Notes under the pieces: generated by a model | The model's input: only the letters and a program-made list of their open reading frames with translations | What the model was told of the DNA's origin: nothing | The model's database searches: none | Made by a program: the position numbers and the translations under genes | Assembly (NCBI GenBank): GCA_045805185.1 | Contig: JBJMLS010000105.1 | Location: 1-8,614, forward strand | Length of the DNA stretch: 8,614 nucleotides | From: JAHEYF01 sp045805185 | GTDB lineage: Bacteria; Bacteroidota; Bacteroidia; B-17B0; Aurantibacillaceae | Reading direction: 5' to 3' | In this document: piece after piece, positions 1 through 6,834 of the stretch | How the letters are laid out: each line of letters begins with the position of its first letter | How positions within the stretch are numbered: the first letter of the stretch is position 1

Positions 1-113
1 AAGGCAAGGGCGACGGAATTGTCCAGGAGGATGTTTACGTCTGGAAAGTTAAGTTCAAGGACCTGCGCGGCAAGAAACACGATTATGAAGGTACTGTTAC
101 CGTAGTGAAATAG
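1..113 (+). CDS. 3' end of an upstream T9SS type B sorting-domain protein (partial)
   Basis: Only the last 36 codons and the TAG stop (111-113) are visible; the reading frame begins at base 3. The peptide starts GKGDGIVQEDVYVWKVKF and ends EGTVTVVK. It is residue-for-residue the same as the C-terminus of the large protein at 322-5631, and the DNA differs at one silent position (base 14 C versus 5532 T, both Asp codons). This is the last part of a gliding-motility-associated C-terminal domain (CHU_C, T9SS type B sorting signal), recognisable by the pattern of a Tyr-Val-Trp strand followed by a Gly-Thr-Val-Thr-Val-Val ending. The gene is therefore inferred to be a tandem paralogue encoding another secreted multidomain surface protein. 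Nothing of its N-terminal or middle part can be seen, so its repeat content and length are unknown. Confidence 0.85.
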   Translation, partial: GKGDGIVQEDVYVWKVKFKDLRGKKHDYEGTVTVVK

Positions 114-165
114 CAGAAAATAAAATAATAGTTTAAGTCCCGCCATTTAGCGGGACTTTTTGTTT
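1..165 (+). repeat. Direct repeat copy 1: paralogue 3' end plus terminator
   Basis: Bases 1-165 match 5519-5683 at a constant offset of 5518 with a single mismatch (14 C / 5532 T) and no gaps by direct reading. The repeat covers the last 36 codons, the stop, the A-rich spacer and the whole terminator hairpin with its T tract. It ends abruptly: the sequence is unrelated from 166 onward. The left boundary lies outside the window, so the full repeat may be much longer. Confidence 0.95.
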
Positions 166-166
166 T
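135..166 (+). terminator. Intrinsic terminator of the upstream paralogue
   Basis: A 9-bp perfect stem (AAGTCCCGC at 135-143 pairing with GCGGGACTT at 150-158) with a 6-base loop is followed by a T-rich run to 166. It lies 21 bases after the stop codon. GC-rich stem plus U tract is the classic Rho-independent form. An identical copy follows the large gene. Confidence 0.9.
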
Positions 167-231
167 CTCCTCGTTGAAAACACCCTGATTGGTGTAAAAA
201 GCATGATTATCTGAGAATTACAAATTTACTG

Positions 232-246
232 AGGGTAAAATACCCT
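232..246. promoter_or_regulatory. Small perfect inverted repeat upstream of the giant gene
   Basis: AGGGTA (232-237), a three-A spacer, and TACCCT (241-246) form a perfect 6-bp inverted repeat. It lies 14 bases upstream of the proposed -33 element. The position would suit an operator, but no regulator can be named and a 6-bp dyad may occur by chance. Confidence 0.3.
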
Positions 247-260
247 TCTCAAAAGTTGCT

Positions 261-291
261 TTTGACTGTATCTTATTCTAGATTAGCTGTT
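261..291 (+). promoter_or_regulatory. Candidate Bacteroidota-type promoter of the giant gene
   Basis: TTTG at 261-264 is followed after exactly 19 bases by TAGCTGTT at 284-291. The known Bacteroidota consensus is TTTG at -33 and TAnnTTTG at -7 with roughly this spacing; the -7 box here matches four of its six fixed positions. Transcription would start near 297, giving a leader of about 25 bases. The spacing and position support it, but the -7 match is imperfect. Confidence 0.5.
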
Positions 292-314
292 GGATTTCAT
301 CGATAAACAAAAAA

Positions 315-319
315 AGGAG
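315..319 (+). promoter_or_regulatory. AGGAG ribosome binding site close to the start codon
   Basis: AGGAG at 315-319 sits in an A-rich stretch only two bases before the ATG at 322. The spacing is shorter than usual, but the purine-rich and A-rich leader is typical of Bacteroidota, where Shine-Dalgarno pairing is often weak. It supports ATG 322, as does the signal peptide that begins there. Confidence 0.5.
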
Positions 320-321
320 TA

Positions 322-3300
322 ATGAAAATACGCTTATTTATTTCAAAATGCATTTCACAGTTTCTGCCTGTAACACTTTTTTTCGTGTTTACAATGGCGG
401 GCAACTTTTTATTCGCTCAGCAAAAACTTAAATTTTCAGGGGGACTTGAATACGCTACTCTTGATGAGTATTATGCCGCCCGAAAAAAGCAGGTTGATAC
501 GGAGCACGATCTTGTGAACCGCATTTCTTCTCCCGCATCTTTACAGGAAATTTTTGAGAAAGCCTGTAGAACAGCAGGGGTTAAGGCTTATGATAAGGCG
601 GGATTTACCGATATGATCTCTGAAAGATTTTTTTACAAAGACAGGTATGAGATCAGTAATAAAATTCTGAAAGGTGAAATAACTGATGCCAATATTGAAC
701 AATTTAAAGAATTAAAAATAAAGGAATTTGCCAGTTATTATGGCTCTATGTATTTAAAAGGCCAGTATAGTTTCTTTCCGGATATAAAAAAAATAAAGCT
801 GGCAGATGACGATCTGAACTCAGGATTGAAAACGGGAAACAATAACGGGACATTTTCTGTTGCCTGTAATAATGAAGACTTCGAAACAGGTACTACTGCC
901 GGCTGGTCGGGAAGATACGGGATCAGCAGCTTTTTCTTTCCTAACTGCGGGGCGACAACGCCAAACCCTATGGGAACTGTGGGCTTTGATCTTGGTGCAA
1001 ATAATAGCGGGACATTTCAGCATACATTTATGACCGGGGGAAATGACCCTGTTGGCGGAGCGGCTCTTCCCTGTATGGATCCATTTGCTGCCGGAACGAG
1101 AACTTTCCGGCTCGGCGATCTTAATGATGGCTGTGAAGCCGCGCAAATAACTAAAACCTTTATGGTAACTGCTGCAAACTCTAACTTCACGTATGATTAC
1201 GGCGTAGTAATGTATGACGGACATCTTGCAGCAGACGCGCCTAAATTTACCATTTCCATGACGGATCAGTCGGGAGCTGCGATTGGTTGCGCCGCTTATA
1301 CTGTTGATGCCACTCAAGCTGCGAATCCTGCATCAGGATTTTTATCTTCAGCTACATTTGGATTGTATTACAAACCATGGTCGCGGGTATTTGTGCCACT
1401 GACCGGGTATGTTGGACAAAACGTAACGATTACTTTCAGCGTATCCGATTGTAACGGACAGGCGCATCGTGGCTATGCATACATCGATTGTTATTGCCAG
1501 CCTTTTCAGCTTATTCAATCTTCGCCTACTATTTGCGGAGCTTCCTCGATTACCATTAGCGCTCCTGCTGGTGCAGCTACTTATAGCTGGGCAACTTCGG
1601 GCGGTGGGAACATTGTAAGCGGTGGTAGCACACAAACTGCAACGATCGATGCCGGCGGATCCTATTCTGTTACCATGACTGCATTTGGTTCGGGATGTTC
1701 CTATACCATTGATACTGTAGTTCCTTTTTCTCCGGGTACACCTCCGGTTGCAAACTTTAGTTCTACCGTACCTTGCCTTGGAAGCCCGGCTGTCTTTACA
1801 GATCTCAGTACAAATAGTCCAACAGCCTGGACATGGGATTTTGGGGATGGCAGCGCTGCATCATCAACGCAGAGTCCGTCGCATTCCTATGCAGCGGCCG
1901 GAACTTACACAGTTACGCTGACTGCAAATAACGGCTGTCCCAATACCTTCACAACAACGGTCACGGTCAGCGCGGGAACAACATCCGCTTTTTCCACAGC
2001 AGCGGTGTGTGACGGCAGTCCTGTCACCTTTACCAATACGTCAACAGGAGTGGCAGGAGCAGCATACACCTGGGACTTCGGTGATACGCAGACTACCTCA
2101 AACGCAGGTGGGAACGTAACACATACCTATACAGGTGCGGCAACCTACAATGCAACGTTAACGATTACCGCACCCGGCGGCTGTAACAGTACGATAACAC
2201 ATCCTGTAATTGTCAACGCGAACCCCGTTCCATCGTTTACGAGTGTATCCGTGTGCCAGGGCGTAGCGAGCAGTTTTACGAATACAACACCTGCGGCTCC
2301 TGCAATAGGAACCTGGAGCTGGAACTTTGGCGATGCAGCAACAAGTGGCATTCAAACTCCAACCCATACTTATGGAACAGCGGGAACCTTTACAACAACA
2401 TTAACGGCGACCACAACAGCTGTTCCTGGCTGTGTAGGAACATATACAGCAACAGTAGTAGTAAATCCTAATCCAGTGGCCAGCTTTACAGCAAGCACAG
2501 CGTGTGAGGGTACAGCTACGGTGTTTAACAGCAGCGCAAGCAGCATAGCTGCTCCGGATAACATTGCGTTTTACAACTGGACCTTTGGGGATGCAAGCAG
2601 CACGAGCGGTCCCAATCCGAACCATACTTATGCGACGTGCGGAACGTACACTGCCAATCTTGTTGTGTTATCGAACAACAACTGTACGAATGCGACTAAC
2701 GTTACGATAACCGTAAATTGTATTCCCGTGGCGAACTTCACATCAACAACTGTTTGTCAGGGGCTACCAACTGTTCTGACAGACGCGTCTACCGTTGCCA
2801 ATGGTACAATTACAGGCTGGTGCTGGGACCTTGATGGCAACCCTGGCACCTGTGAAATAACTACTGCGGGCCCCACAGGATTTGTATCTCCTGTTTCGGG
2901 AACAGCTCCTGTTTCATTGACAGTAAGCTCCAATAGTGGTTGTACCAATTCCATTACCTTACCGGTGACTGTAAATCCTGTACCAATAGGAACTTTCACA
3001 CCTTTCAGTGCCTGTAGTGGCGCTGCGATAAATTTCAACAATACCACTGCCGGAGGATCCCAAACGTCCAGTTGGGATTTTGATGGAGACGGAGTACAGG
3101 ACGCTGTCGGCTCGCCGACAATCCACACTTACGCAGCGCCGGGAGTGAATAATATTACGCTGATCACCACCGATCCCAATGGCTGCAAGGATACGGTGAC
3201 CCAGGCGCTAACTGTTTACCCTAATCCGGTTGCAGGGTTCAGCGCTCCTTCGGTATGCTTTGGGTTCAGCACTCCTTTAAGTGATGGCAGCACTGTTGCG

Positions 3301-5631
3301 GCAGCTCCGGGAGCTAACAGCATTAACGCCTGGTCCTGGGATTTTGACGGGAATGGCACTGCGGATAATGCAACACAAAACCCCGGCAATATTTTTCCAT
3401 CGGTTGGCAATACAAGCGTAAGCTTAACGGTTACTACCAATAATAACTGTACGAACAGCATCACCCTTCCCATCCATGTAGATCCTTTACCGGTTGTTAG
3501 CTTCACGGCTGCTAACGTATGCTTTGGCTTTCCCTCGGTATTTAACAATACCAGCTCTATCTCTGCAGGAACGATCACGGGTTGGTCCTGGGATTATACC
3601 AGTAACGGCTCAGCGGATAATCTCACGCAATCGCCCAGCTTCATGTATCCTTCTTCAGGAACCTTCAATGCTTCCTTAACGGCGAGCTCGGACAGCGGCT
3701 GTGTAACTACTCAAAGTGTTGCTGTCACTGTATACGCTTTACCTGTAGCTTCTTTTACCCCGATCAATGCCTGTTCGGGTGTAGCGATCAATTTTACCAA
3801 TACAACTCCCGGGGGTCCTCAGGGCTCAAGCTGGGATTTTGATAACGATGGGGTGCAGGATGCAGCCATCTCTCCGGTTCCCCATACCTACAATACGGCC
3901 AATACCTATAGTGTTACCCTGATCACCACTGATGCTAACGGATGTAAAGATACCCTTGGTCAGAACATAAGTGTTTATGCTAATCCGGTTGCTGGCTTCA
4001 CTTATTCTTCGGTATGCTATAACAGCTCCACTCCCTTAACCGATGCCAGCACCGTTGCTGCAGTTCCGGGGGCAAGCAACATCACGGGCTGGTCCTGGGA
4101 TTTTGACAATAACGGAACAGTAGATAACACAACACAAAACCCGGGCTTTATCTTTCCTAACTTCGGGACAACGAGTGTGGGCTTAACGGTGACAACCAAT
4201 AACGGTTGCAGCGATAATGTGGTTCTGCCCATCCATGTAGATCCTAACCCGGTGGTGAACTTCTCGGCTCCGGGGGTTTGTTTGAACGTGCCCACCGTGT
4301 TCAGCAATACCAGCACCCTTGCCCTTGGCAGCATCGCACAATGGGACTGGGACTTTACCAATAACGGCAGCATTGATAACAACAGCCAGTTGCCCAGCAC
4401 TACCTATACGGCTCCCGGTACCTATACGGTTCAGTTAACAGCCACCTCCGACAGCGGATGTGTCACTTCCAAATTAGTGAGCATCGATGTTTATCCTTTA
4501 CCAGTTGCAAGCTTCAGCTACAGTCATACCTGCCAGGGCTCAGCCACGGTGTTCAGTGATCTTTCGGCAGTAGGCGCCCCGGATGCGGTTCAGGCCTGGA
4601 GCTGGGATTTTGATAACAACGGCTCAACGGATAATATCAGCCAGAACCCTTCCACCATTATCCCCTCAAGCGGTAGCCAGGCGGTAAATTTGATTGTAAC
4701 CACCAACCATTCCTGCCGTGATACGATAAACATCCCGATCTATATCAATCCCAACCCTGTTCCCACGATTGGAGTTGATAAGCCAGCGGGCTGCGCCACC
4801 TGGAACGTTAACCTTGCCGGGGGAGTAACAGCGGCAAGCGTGAGCCATGCGGGCAGTATAGTGAAGTGGGACTGGGATGTGGATTACAGCGGCAATACCG
4901 ATGTGAGCCATAACACAGTTCCCGGCACCGATACCGATGTGCTGAACCAGGATTATTACAATACCGATCATGTGAACATTGCCACCTACAATGTAAGCTT
5001 AACGGCTACCTCCGACAGCGGCTGCGTAGGGACAAGCTTTACGGCTAGTCCTTTGGTAACGGTGTATCCTATTCCATTGGCAGATTTTAGCTGGGGCCCA
5101 ACCGAGCCTGCTCCTGATATTGATATGCCGCAGGTAAACTTTTTCAACCAGGCCATTGGAGCAAGCAGCATGAGCTGGGATTTTGGTGATATTTTCGCCA
5201 CTAACCCAGCCACCAACAGCTCTAACCTGTTCAATCCCGAGCATTACTATGAGAACTACGATCCTTATACCTATACCGTGACCCAGGCTGTTGCCAATAC
5301 CTATGGCTGTGTGGATACGATCAAAAAGCCGGTAGAGATCCTTCCCAACTGGACCTTTTACATACCCAATGCGTATACTCCTAACAACGACGGGATCAAT
5401 GACGGCTTCCGGGGAACAGGCATCGGTATCAGCAATTACAACCTGTGGATCTATGATCGCTGGGGCAATATGATCTTTTATTCCAACGAGCTGGATGCTT
5501 ACTGGAACGGCACGGTTCAAGGCAAGGGCGATGGAATTGTCCAGGAGGATGTTTACGTCTGGAAAGTTAAGTTCAAGGACCTGCGCGGCAAGAAACACGA
5601 TTATGAAGGTACTGTTACCGTAGTGAAATAG
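322..5631 (+). CDS. Giant secreted PKD-repeat protein with T9SS type B C-terminal sorting domain
   Basis: 1769 residues. Residues 1-32 look like a Sec signal peptide (basic MKIR start, long hydrophobic core, likely cut after FA before QQ). Residues 33-170 are a charged, helix-prone region I do not recognise. Residues 181-393 resemble a beta-sandwich domain frequent in large Bacteroidota secreted proteins (FETGTTAGW near the start, FRLGD, YKPW at 350-353, GYAYID near the end). Residues 394-473 are Ig-like. About 14 PKD domains follow, starting at 475, 554, 636, 719, 803, 889, 970, 1058, 1142, 1223, 1311, 1395, 1480 and 1586, each 78-106 residues, with WDFGD or WDFD cores and two conserved cysteines in most. 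Residues 1677-1769 are the gliding-motility-associated CHU_C domain (IPNAYTPNNDGINDGF, YDRWGNMIF, WNG). By family knowledge, such proteins cross the inner membrane by Sec and the outer membrane by T9SS, often with a SprF/PorP-like partner. No catalytic domain is evident; an adhesin or matrix role is inference. Reading frame is intact. Confidence 0.93.
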   Translation: MKIRLFISKCISQFLPVTLFFVFTMAGNFLFAQQKLKFSGGLEYATLDEYYAARKKQVDTEHDLVNRISSPASLQEIFEKACRTAGVKAYDKAGFTDMISERFFYKDRYEISNKILKGEITDANIEQFKELKIKEFASYYGSMYLKGQYSFFPDIKKIKLADDDLNSGLKTGNNNGTFSVACNNEDFETGTTAGWSGRYGISSFFFPNCGATTPNPMGTVGFDLGANNSGTFQHTFMTGGNDPVGGAALPCMDPFAAGTRTFRLGDLNDGCEAAQITKTFMVTAANSNFTYDYGVVMYDGHLAADAPKFTISMTDQSGAAIGCAAYTVDATQAANPASGFLSSATFGLYYKPWSRVFVPLTGYVGQNVTITFSVSDCNGQAHRGYAYIDCYCQPFQLIQSSPTICGASSITISAPAGAATYSWATSGGGNIVSGGSTQTATIDAGGSYSVTMTAFGSGCSYTIDTVVPFSPGTPPVANFSSTVPCLGSPAVFTDLSTNSPTAWTWDFGDGSAASSTQSPSHSYAAAGTYTVTLTANNGCPNTFTTTVTVSAGTTSAFSTAAVCDGSPVTFTNTSTGVAGAAYTWDFGDTQTTSNAGGNVTHTYTGAATYNATLTITAPGGCNSTITHPVIVNANPVPSFTSVSVCQGVASSFTNTTPAAPAIGTWSWNFGDAATSGIQTPTHTYGTAGTFTTTLTATTTAVPGCVGTYTATVVVNPNPVASFTASTACEGTATVFNSSASSIAAPDNIAFYNWTFGDASSTSGPNPNHTYATCGTYTANLVVLSNNNCTNATNVTITVNCIPVANFTSTTVCQGLPTVLTDASTVANGTITGWCWDLDGNPGTCEITTAGPTGFVSPVSGTAPVSLTVSSNSGCTNSITLPVTVNPVPIGTFTPFSACSGAAINFNNTTAGGSQTSSWDFDGDGVQDAVGSPTIHTYAAPGVNNITLITTDPNGCKDTVTQALTVYPNPVAGFSAPSVCFGFSTPLSDGSTVAAAPGANSINAWSWDFDGNGTADNATQNPGNIFPSVGNTSVSLTVTTNNNCTNSITLPIHVDPLPVVSFTAANVCFGFPSVFNNTSSISAGTITGWSWDYTSNGSADNLTQSPSFMYPSSGTFNASLTASSDSGCVTTQSVAVTVYALPVASFTPINACSGVAINFTNTTPGGPQGSSWDFDNDGVQDAAISPVPHTYNTANTYSVTLITTDANGCKDTLGQNISVYANPVAGFTYSSVCYNSSTPLTDASTVAAVPGASNITGWSWDFDNNGTVDNTTQNPGFIFPNFGTTSVGLTVTTNNGCSDNVVLPIHVDPNPVVNFSAPGVCLNVPTVFSNTSTLALGSIAQWDWDFTNNGSIDNNSQLPSTTYTAPGTYTVQLTATSDSGCVTSKLVSIDVYPLPVASFSYSHTCQGSATVFSDLSAVGAPDAVQAWSWDFDNNGSTDNISQNPSTIIPSSGSQAVNLIVTTNHSCRDTINIPIYINPNPVPTIGVDKPAGCATWNVNLAGGVTAASVSHAGSIVKWDWDVDYSGNTDVSHNTVPGTDTDVLNQDYYNTDHVNIATYNVSLTATSDSGCVGTSFTASPLVTVYPIPLADFSWGPTEPAPDIDMPQVNFFNQAIGASSMSWDFGDIFATNPATNSSNLFNPEHYYENYDPYTYTVTQAVANTYGCVDTIKKPVEILPNWTFYIPNAYTPNNDGINDGFRGTGIGISNYNLWIYDRWGNMIFYSNELDAYWNGTVQGKGDGIVQEDVYVWKVKFKDLRGKKHDYEGTVTVVK
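2986..4503 (+). repeat. Two tandem 759-bp copies of a three-PKD-domain super-repeat
   Basis: PKD domains 6-7-8 (2986-3744, residues 889-1141) and 9-10-11 (3745-4503, residues 1142-1394) have member lengths 81, 88 and 84 residues in both copies, so each unit is exactly 253 residues with no net gap. By hand count the first members share about 63% of residues and the second about 68%. Some DNA blocks are identical at the 759-bp offset, for example 3469-3486 with 4228-4245 and 3331-3347 with 4090-4106. This indicates duplication of a three-domain block inside the gene, old enough to have diverged. Confidence 0.85.
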
Positions 5632-5683
5632 CAGAAAATAAAATAATAGTTTAAGTCCCGCCATTTAGCGGGACTTTTTGTTT
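5519..5683 (+). repeat. Direct repeat copy 2: giant gene 3' end plus terminator
   Basis: This is the second copy of the segment at 1-165, identical except for base 5532. It includes the last 37 codons of the giant gene, the stop, the 21-base spacer and the terminator. Similarity stops at 5683, immediately after the terminator T tract, so the shared unit ends together with the transcription unit. Confidence 0.95.
5653..5683 (+). terminator. Intrinsic terminator of the giant gene
   Basis: A 9-bp stem (5653-5661 with 5668-5676) with a 6-base loop is followed by a T-rich run. It is identical to the terminator at 135-166 and lies 21 bases after the TAG at 5629-5631. It should separate this gene from the gld genes downstream. 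Confidence 0.9.
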
Positions 5684-5711
5684 GAAATGAAAGGAATGAA
5701 ACATATTTCAA

Positions 5712-5864
5712 GGCTCCATTAGGTGCCAAGCATGAATAGCAAAGAAAACGGTGTATTGCGGCTCCGGAGGTGCCGAACCTTTATGAAATGTTTTGCTCCT
5801 AACGGAGCAATTGAGAACCTGTAATGGATCGATGCTAATAATGTTAAGCCCCTTCTGGGGCTAA
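5712..5864. repeat. Cluster of four short GC-stem hairpins
   Basis: Four inverted repeats stand in a row. Hairpin 1 (5712-5727) and hairpin 2 (5760-5774) both pair GGCTCC with GGTGCC, each with the same T-T mismatch, around different loops of 4 and 3 bases. Hairpin 3 (5793-5810) pairs TTGCTCC with GGAGCAA around TAAC. Hairpin 4 (5847-5862) pairs AGCCCC with GGGGCT around TTCT, with flanking TT/AA that can extend it to 5844-5864 past a bulged A. None has a T tract, so they are not ordinary terminators. GCTCC/GGAGC and GGTGCC/GGCACC hairpins of this style occur as interspersed noncoding repeats in some Bacteroidota genomes, as I recall; whether this is one cannot be settled here. Confidence 0.6.
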
Positions 5865-6002
5865 GTGTCAAAGCTCTGCGGACACTTATTTAAGCCGGTA
5901 TTTTTGGCCGGGGATATTTCACCTGGTCATGTTATTTTTATGTCATTGTCTGACTCGGTTAAGAGGATTTCTTTAAACCTCATGCAATGGAGTTCTAGCC
6001 AC

Positions 6003-6030
6003 TTAACAGTGTTTAACACGCACTTGTTAA
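6003..6030. promoter_or_regulatory. Nested dyad of TTAAC/GTTAA motifs upstream of gldF
   Basis: TTAACA (6003-6008) and TGTTAA (6025-6030) are inverted copies. Between them lies an 11-base palindrome with one central base, GTGTT-T-AACAC (6009-6019). The site is about 40 bases upstream of the -7 box of gldF, a position suited to a regulator, but no known operator is recognised and the region is AT-rich. Confidence 0.3.
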
Positions 6031-6071
6031 TTCACGGTTGCCAGATGAAAATCAGATTCACATTAAAATAG

Positions 6072-6079
6072 TATTTTTG
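6072..6079 (+). promoter_or_regulatory. Candidate -7 box of the gldFG promoter
   Basis: TATTTTTG at 6072-6079 matches the Bacteroidota -7 consensus TAnnTTTG at every fixed position. No clear TTTG is found 19-21 bases upstream, so the -33 element is weak or absent. Transcription would start around 6085, leaving a leader of only about ten bases before the ATG at 6094. Confidence 0.5.
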
Positions 6080-6093
6080 CGCATCTTGTGCCA

Positions 6094-6834
6094 ATGTATA
6101 TCCTGTTTTTAAAAGAAATACGCAGCTTTTTAAGTTCACTGATCGGTTATGTGGCGATTGGCGTGTTCCTTTCCATCATTGGTTTATTCCTCTGGATCAT
6201 CGATTCCGAAAGCGCGGGCTTCAATATCCTTGACAACGGATTTGCTACAATTGACCCTTTATTTATGATCGGCCCCTGGGTCTATCTTTTTTTAATTCCT
6301 GCGATTACTATGAGGAGCTTCTCAGAAGAGAAAAAAAGCGGCACCATCGAATTGCTTTTTACACGGCCCCTTACCGATCTCCAGATCGTACTGGCTAAAT
6401 ATTTTGCCGGCGTGGTACTGGTGCTTATTTCACTTGTTCCAACACTGATCTATTATTACTCGGTTCACCGGCTGGGCTATCCTGTCGGGAATATTGACAC
6501 CGGCGGAATGTGGGGATCTTATATCGGCTTATTGTTTCTCGGGGCCGGTTTCGTAGCCATTGGTATTTTCGCTTCTTCTGTTTCGGAAAATCAGGTGATC
6601 GCATTCATTCTTGCCATGCTGATGTGCTTTTTATGCTATAACGGATTCGATTTTCTAGGCTCTGCAGGCATTTTCGGAAAATACGATGCCCTGGTGGTTA
6701 AGCTCGGGATCAATGAACACTATGTTTCCATGAGCAGGGGAGTAGTGGATACGCGCGATGTACTTTACTTTGTGAGTCTCATCGCTTTCTTTGTTTTCTT
6801 AACCCGCTTTGTACTTGAAAAAAGAAAATGGTAG
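6094..6834 (+). CDS. gldF: GldF, gliding-motility-associated ABC transporter permease
   Basis: 246 residues from ATG 6094; a GTG two codons earlier (6088) is possible but the ATG gives the usual family start, a short basic segment (LKEIRSFLSS) leading into the first membrane helix. About six hydrophobic segments can be seen at roughly 17-36, 56-73, 103-123, 142-162, 167-186 and 223-241. The cytoplasmic loop after the second carries RSFSEEKKSGTIELL (74-88) and RPLTDLQIVLAKY, the typical ABC-2 permease signature contacting the ATPase. Length agrees with GldF of Flavobacterium (about 240). In that organism GldF, GldG and the ATPase GldA form an ABC-type complex needed for gliding; its substrate is not established. 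No ATPase gene is adjacent here. gldG follows after one base, so the two are surely one operon. Many Bacteroidota carry gldFG without visible gliding, so motility itself is not proven. Confidence 0.9.
   Translation: MYILFLKEIRSFLSSLIGYVAIGVFLSIIGLFLWIIDSESAGFNILDNGFATIDPLFMIGPWVYLFLIPAITMRSFSEEKKSGTIELLFTRPLTDLQIVLAKYFAGVVLVLISLVPTLIYYYSVHRLGYPVGNIDTGGMWGSYIGLLFLGAGFVAIGIFASSVSENQVIAFILAMLMCFLCYNGFDFLGSAGIFGKYDALVVKLGINEHYVSMSRGVVDTRDVLYFVSLIAFFVFLTRFVLEKRKW

Larger units (their letters stand above)
5684..6071. other. Long intergenic region without a convincing gene
   Basis: About 390 bases lie between the giant gene's terminator and the gldF promoter. The left half (5712-5864) is rich in short hairpins and the right half has a dyad at 6003-6030. 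The only open frame of note, 5865-6071, would need a GTG start and has no recognisable protein features, so I do not call it. No tRNA or other structured RNA gene is recognisable by eye. Confidence 0.6.

Noticed and set aside
180..195. ACACC / GGTGT inverted repeat upstream of the giant gene
   Set aside because: Only five base pairs with a six-base loop in AT-rich sequence; expected by chance.
820..1635. Minus-strand open frames opposite the beta-sandwich domain
   Set aside because: Rich in Ser, Arg and Cys with no recognisable motif, and fully overlapped by the well-supported plus-strand gene.
1741..5340. Repeats in the giant gene read as a CRISPR or satellite array
   Set aside because: The period of about 240-320 bp follows protein domains in one intact frame, copies are diverged at DNA level, and there are no short identical repeats with unique spacers.
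4999..5664. 221-codon open frame on the minus strand with a hydrophobic start
   Set aside because: It lies opposite the conserved PKD and sorting-domain code and runs through the terminator hairpin. The plus-strand protein has clear family motifs throughout, so this is a shadow frame.
5865..6071. 68-codon open frame between the giant gene and gldF
   Set aside because: It needs a GTG start inside a hairpin flank, has no ribosome binding site, and its composition (scattered Cys, His, Leu) shows no domain, signal peptide or membrane helix. Its last residues MKIRFTLK resemble the MKIR start of the giant protein, but eight residues are too few to call a remnant.
6088..6093. GTG at 6088 as the gldF start
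   Set aside because: It adds only two residues (Met-Pro) before the natural ATG, lies within about ten bases of the -7 box, and ATG 6094 fits family starts better.
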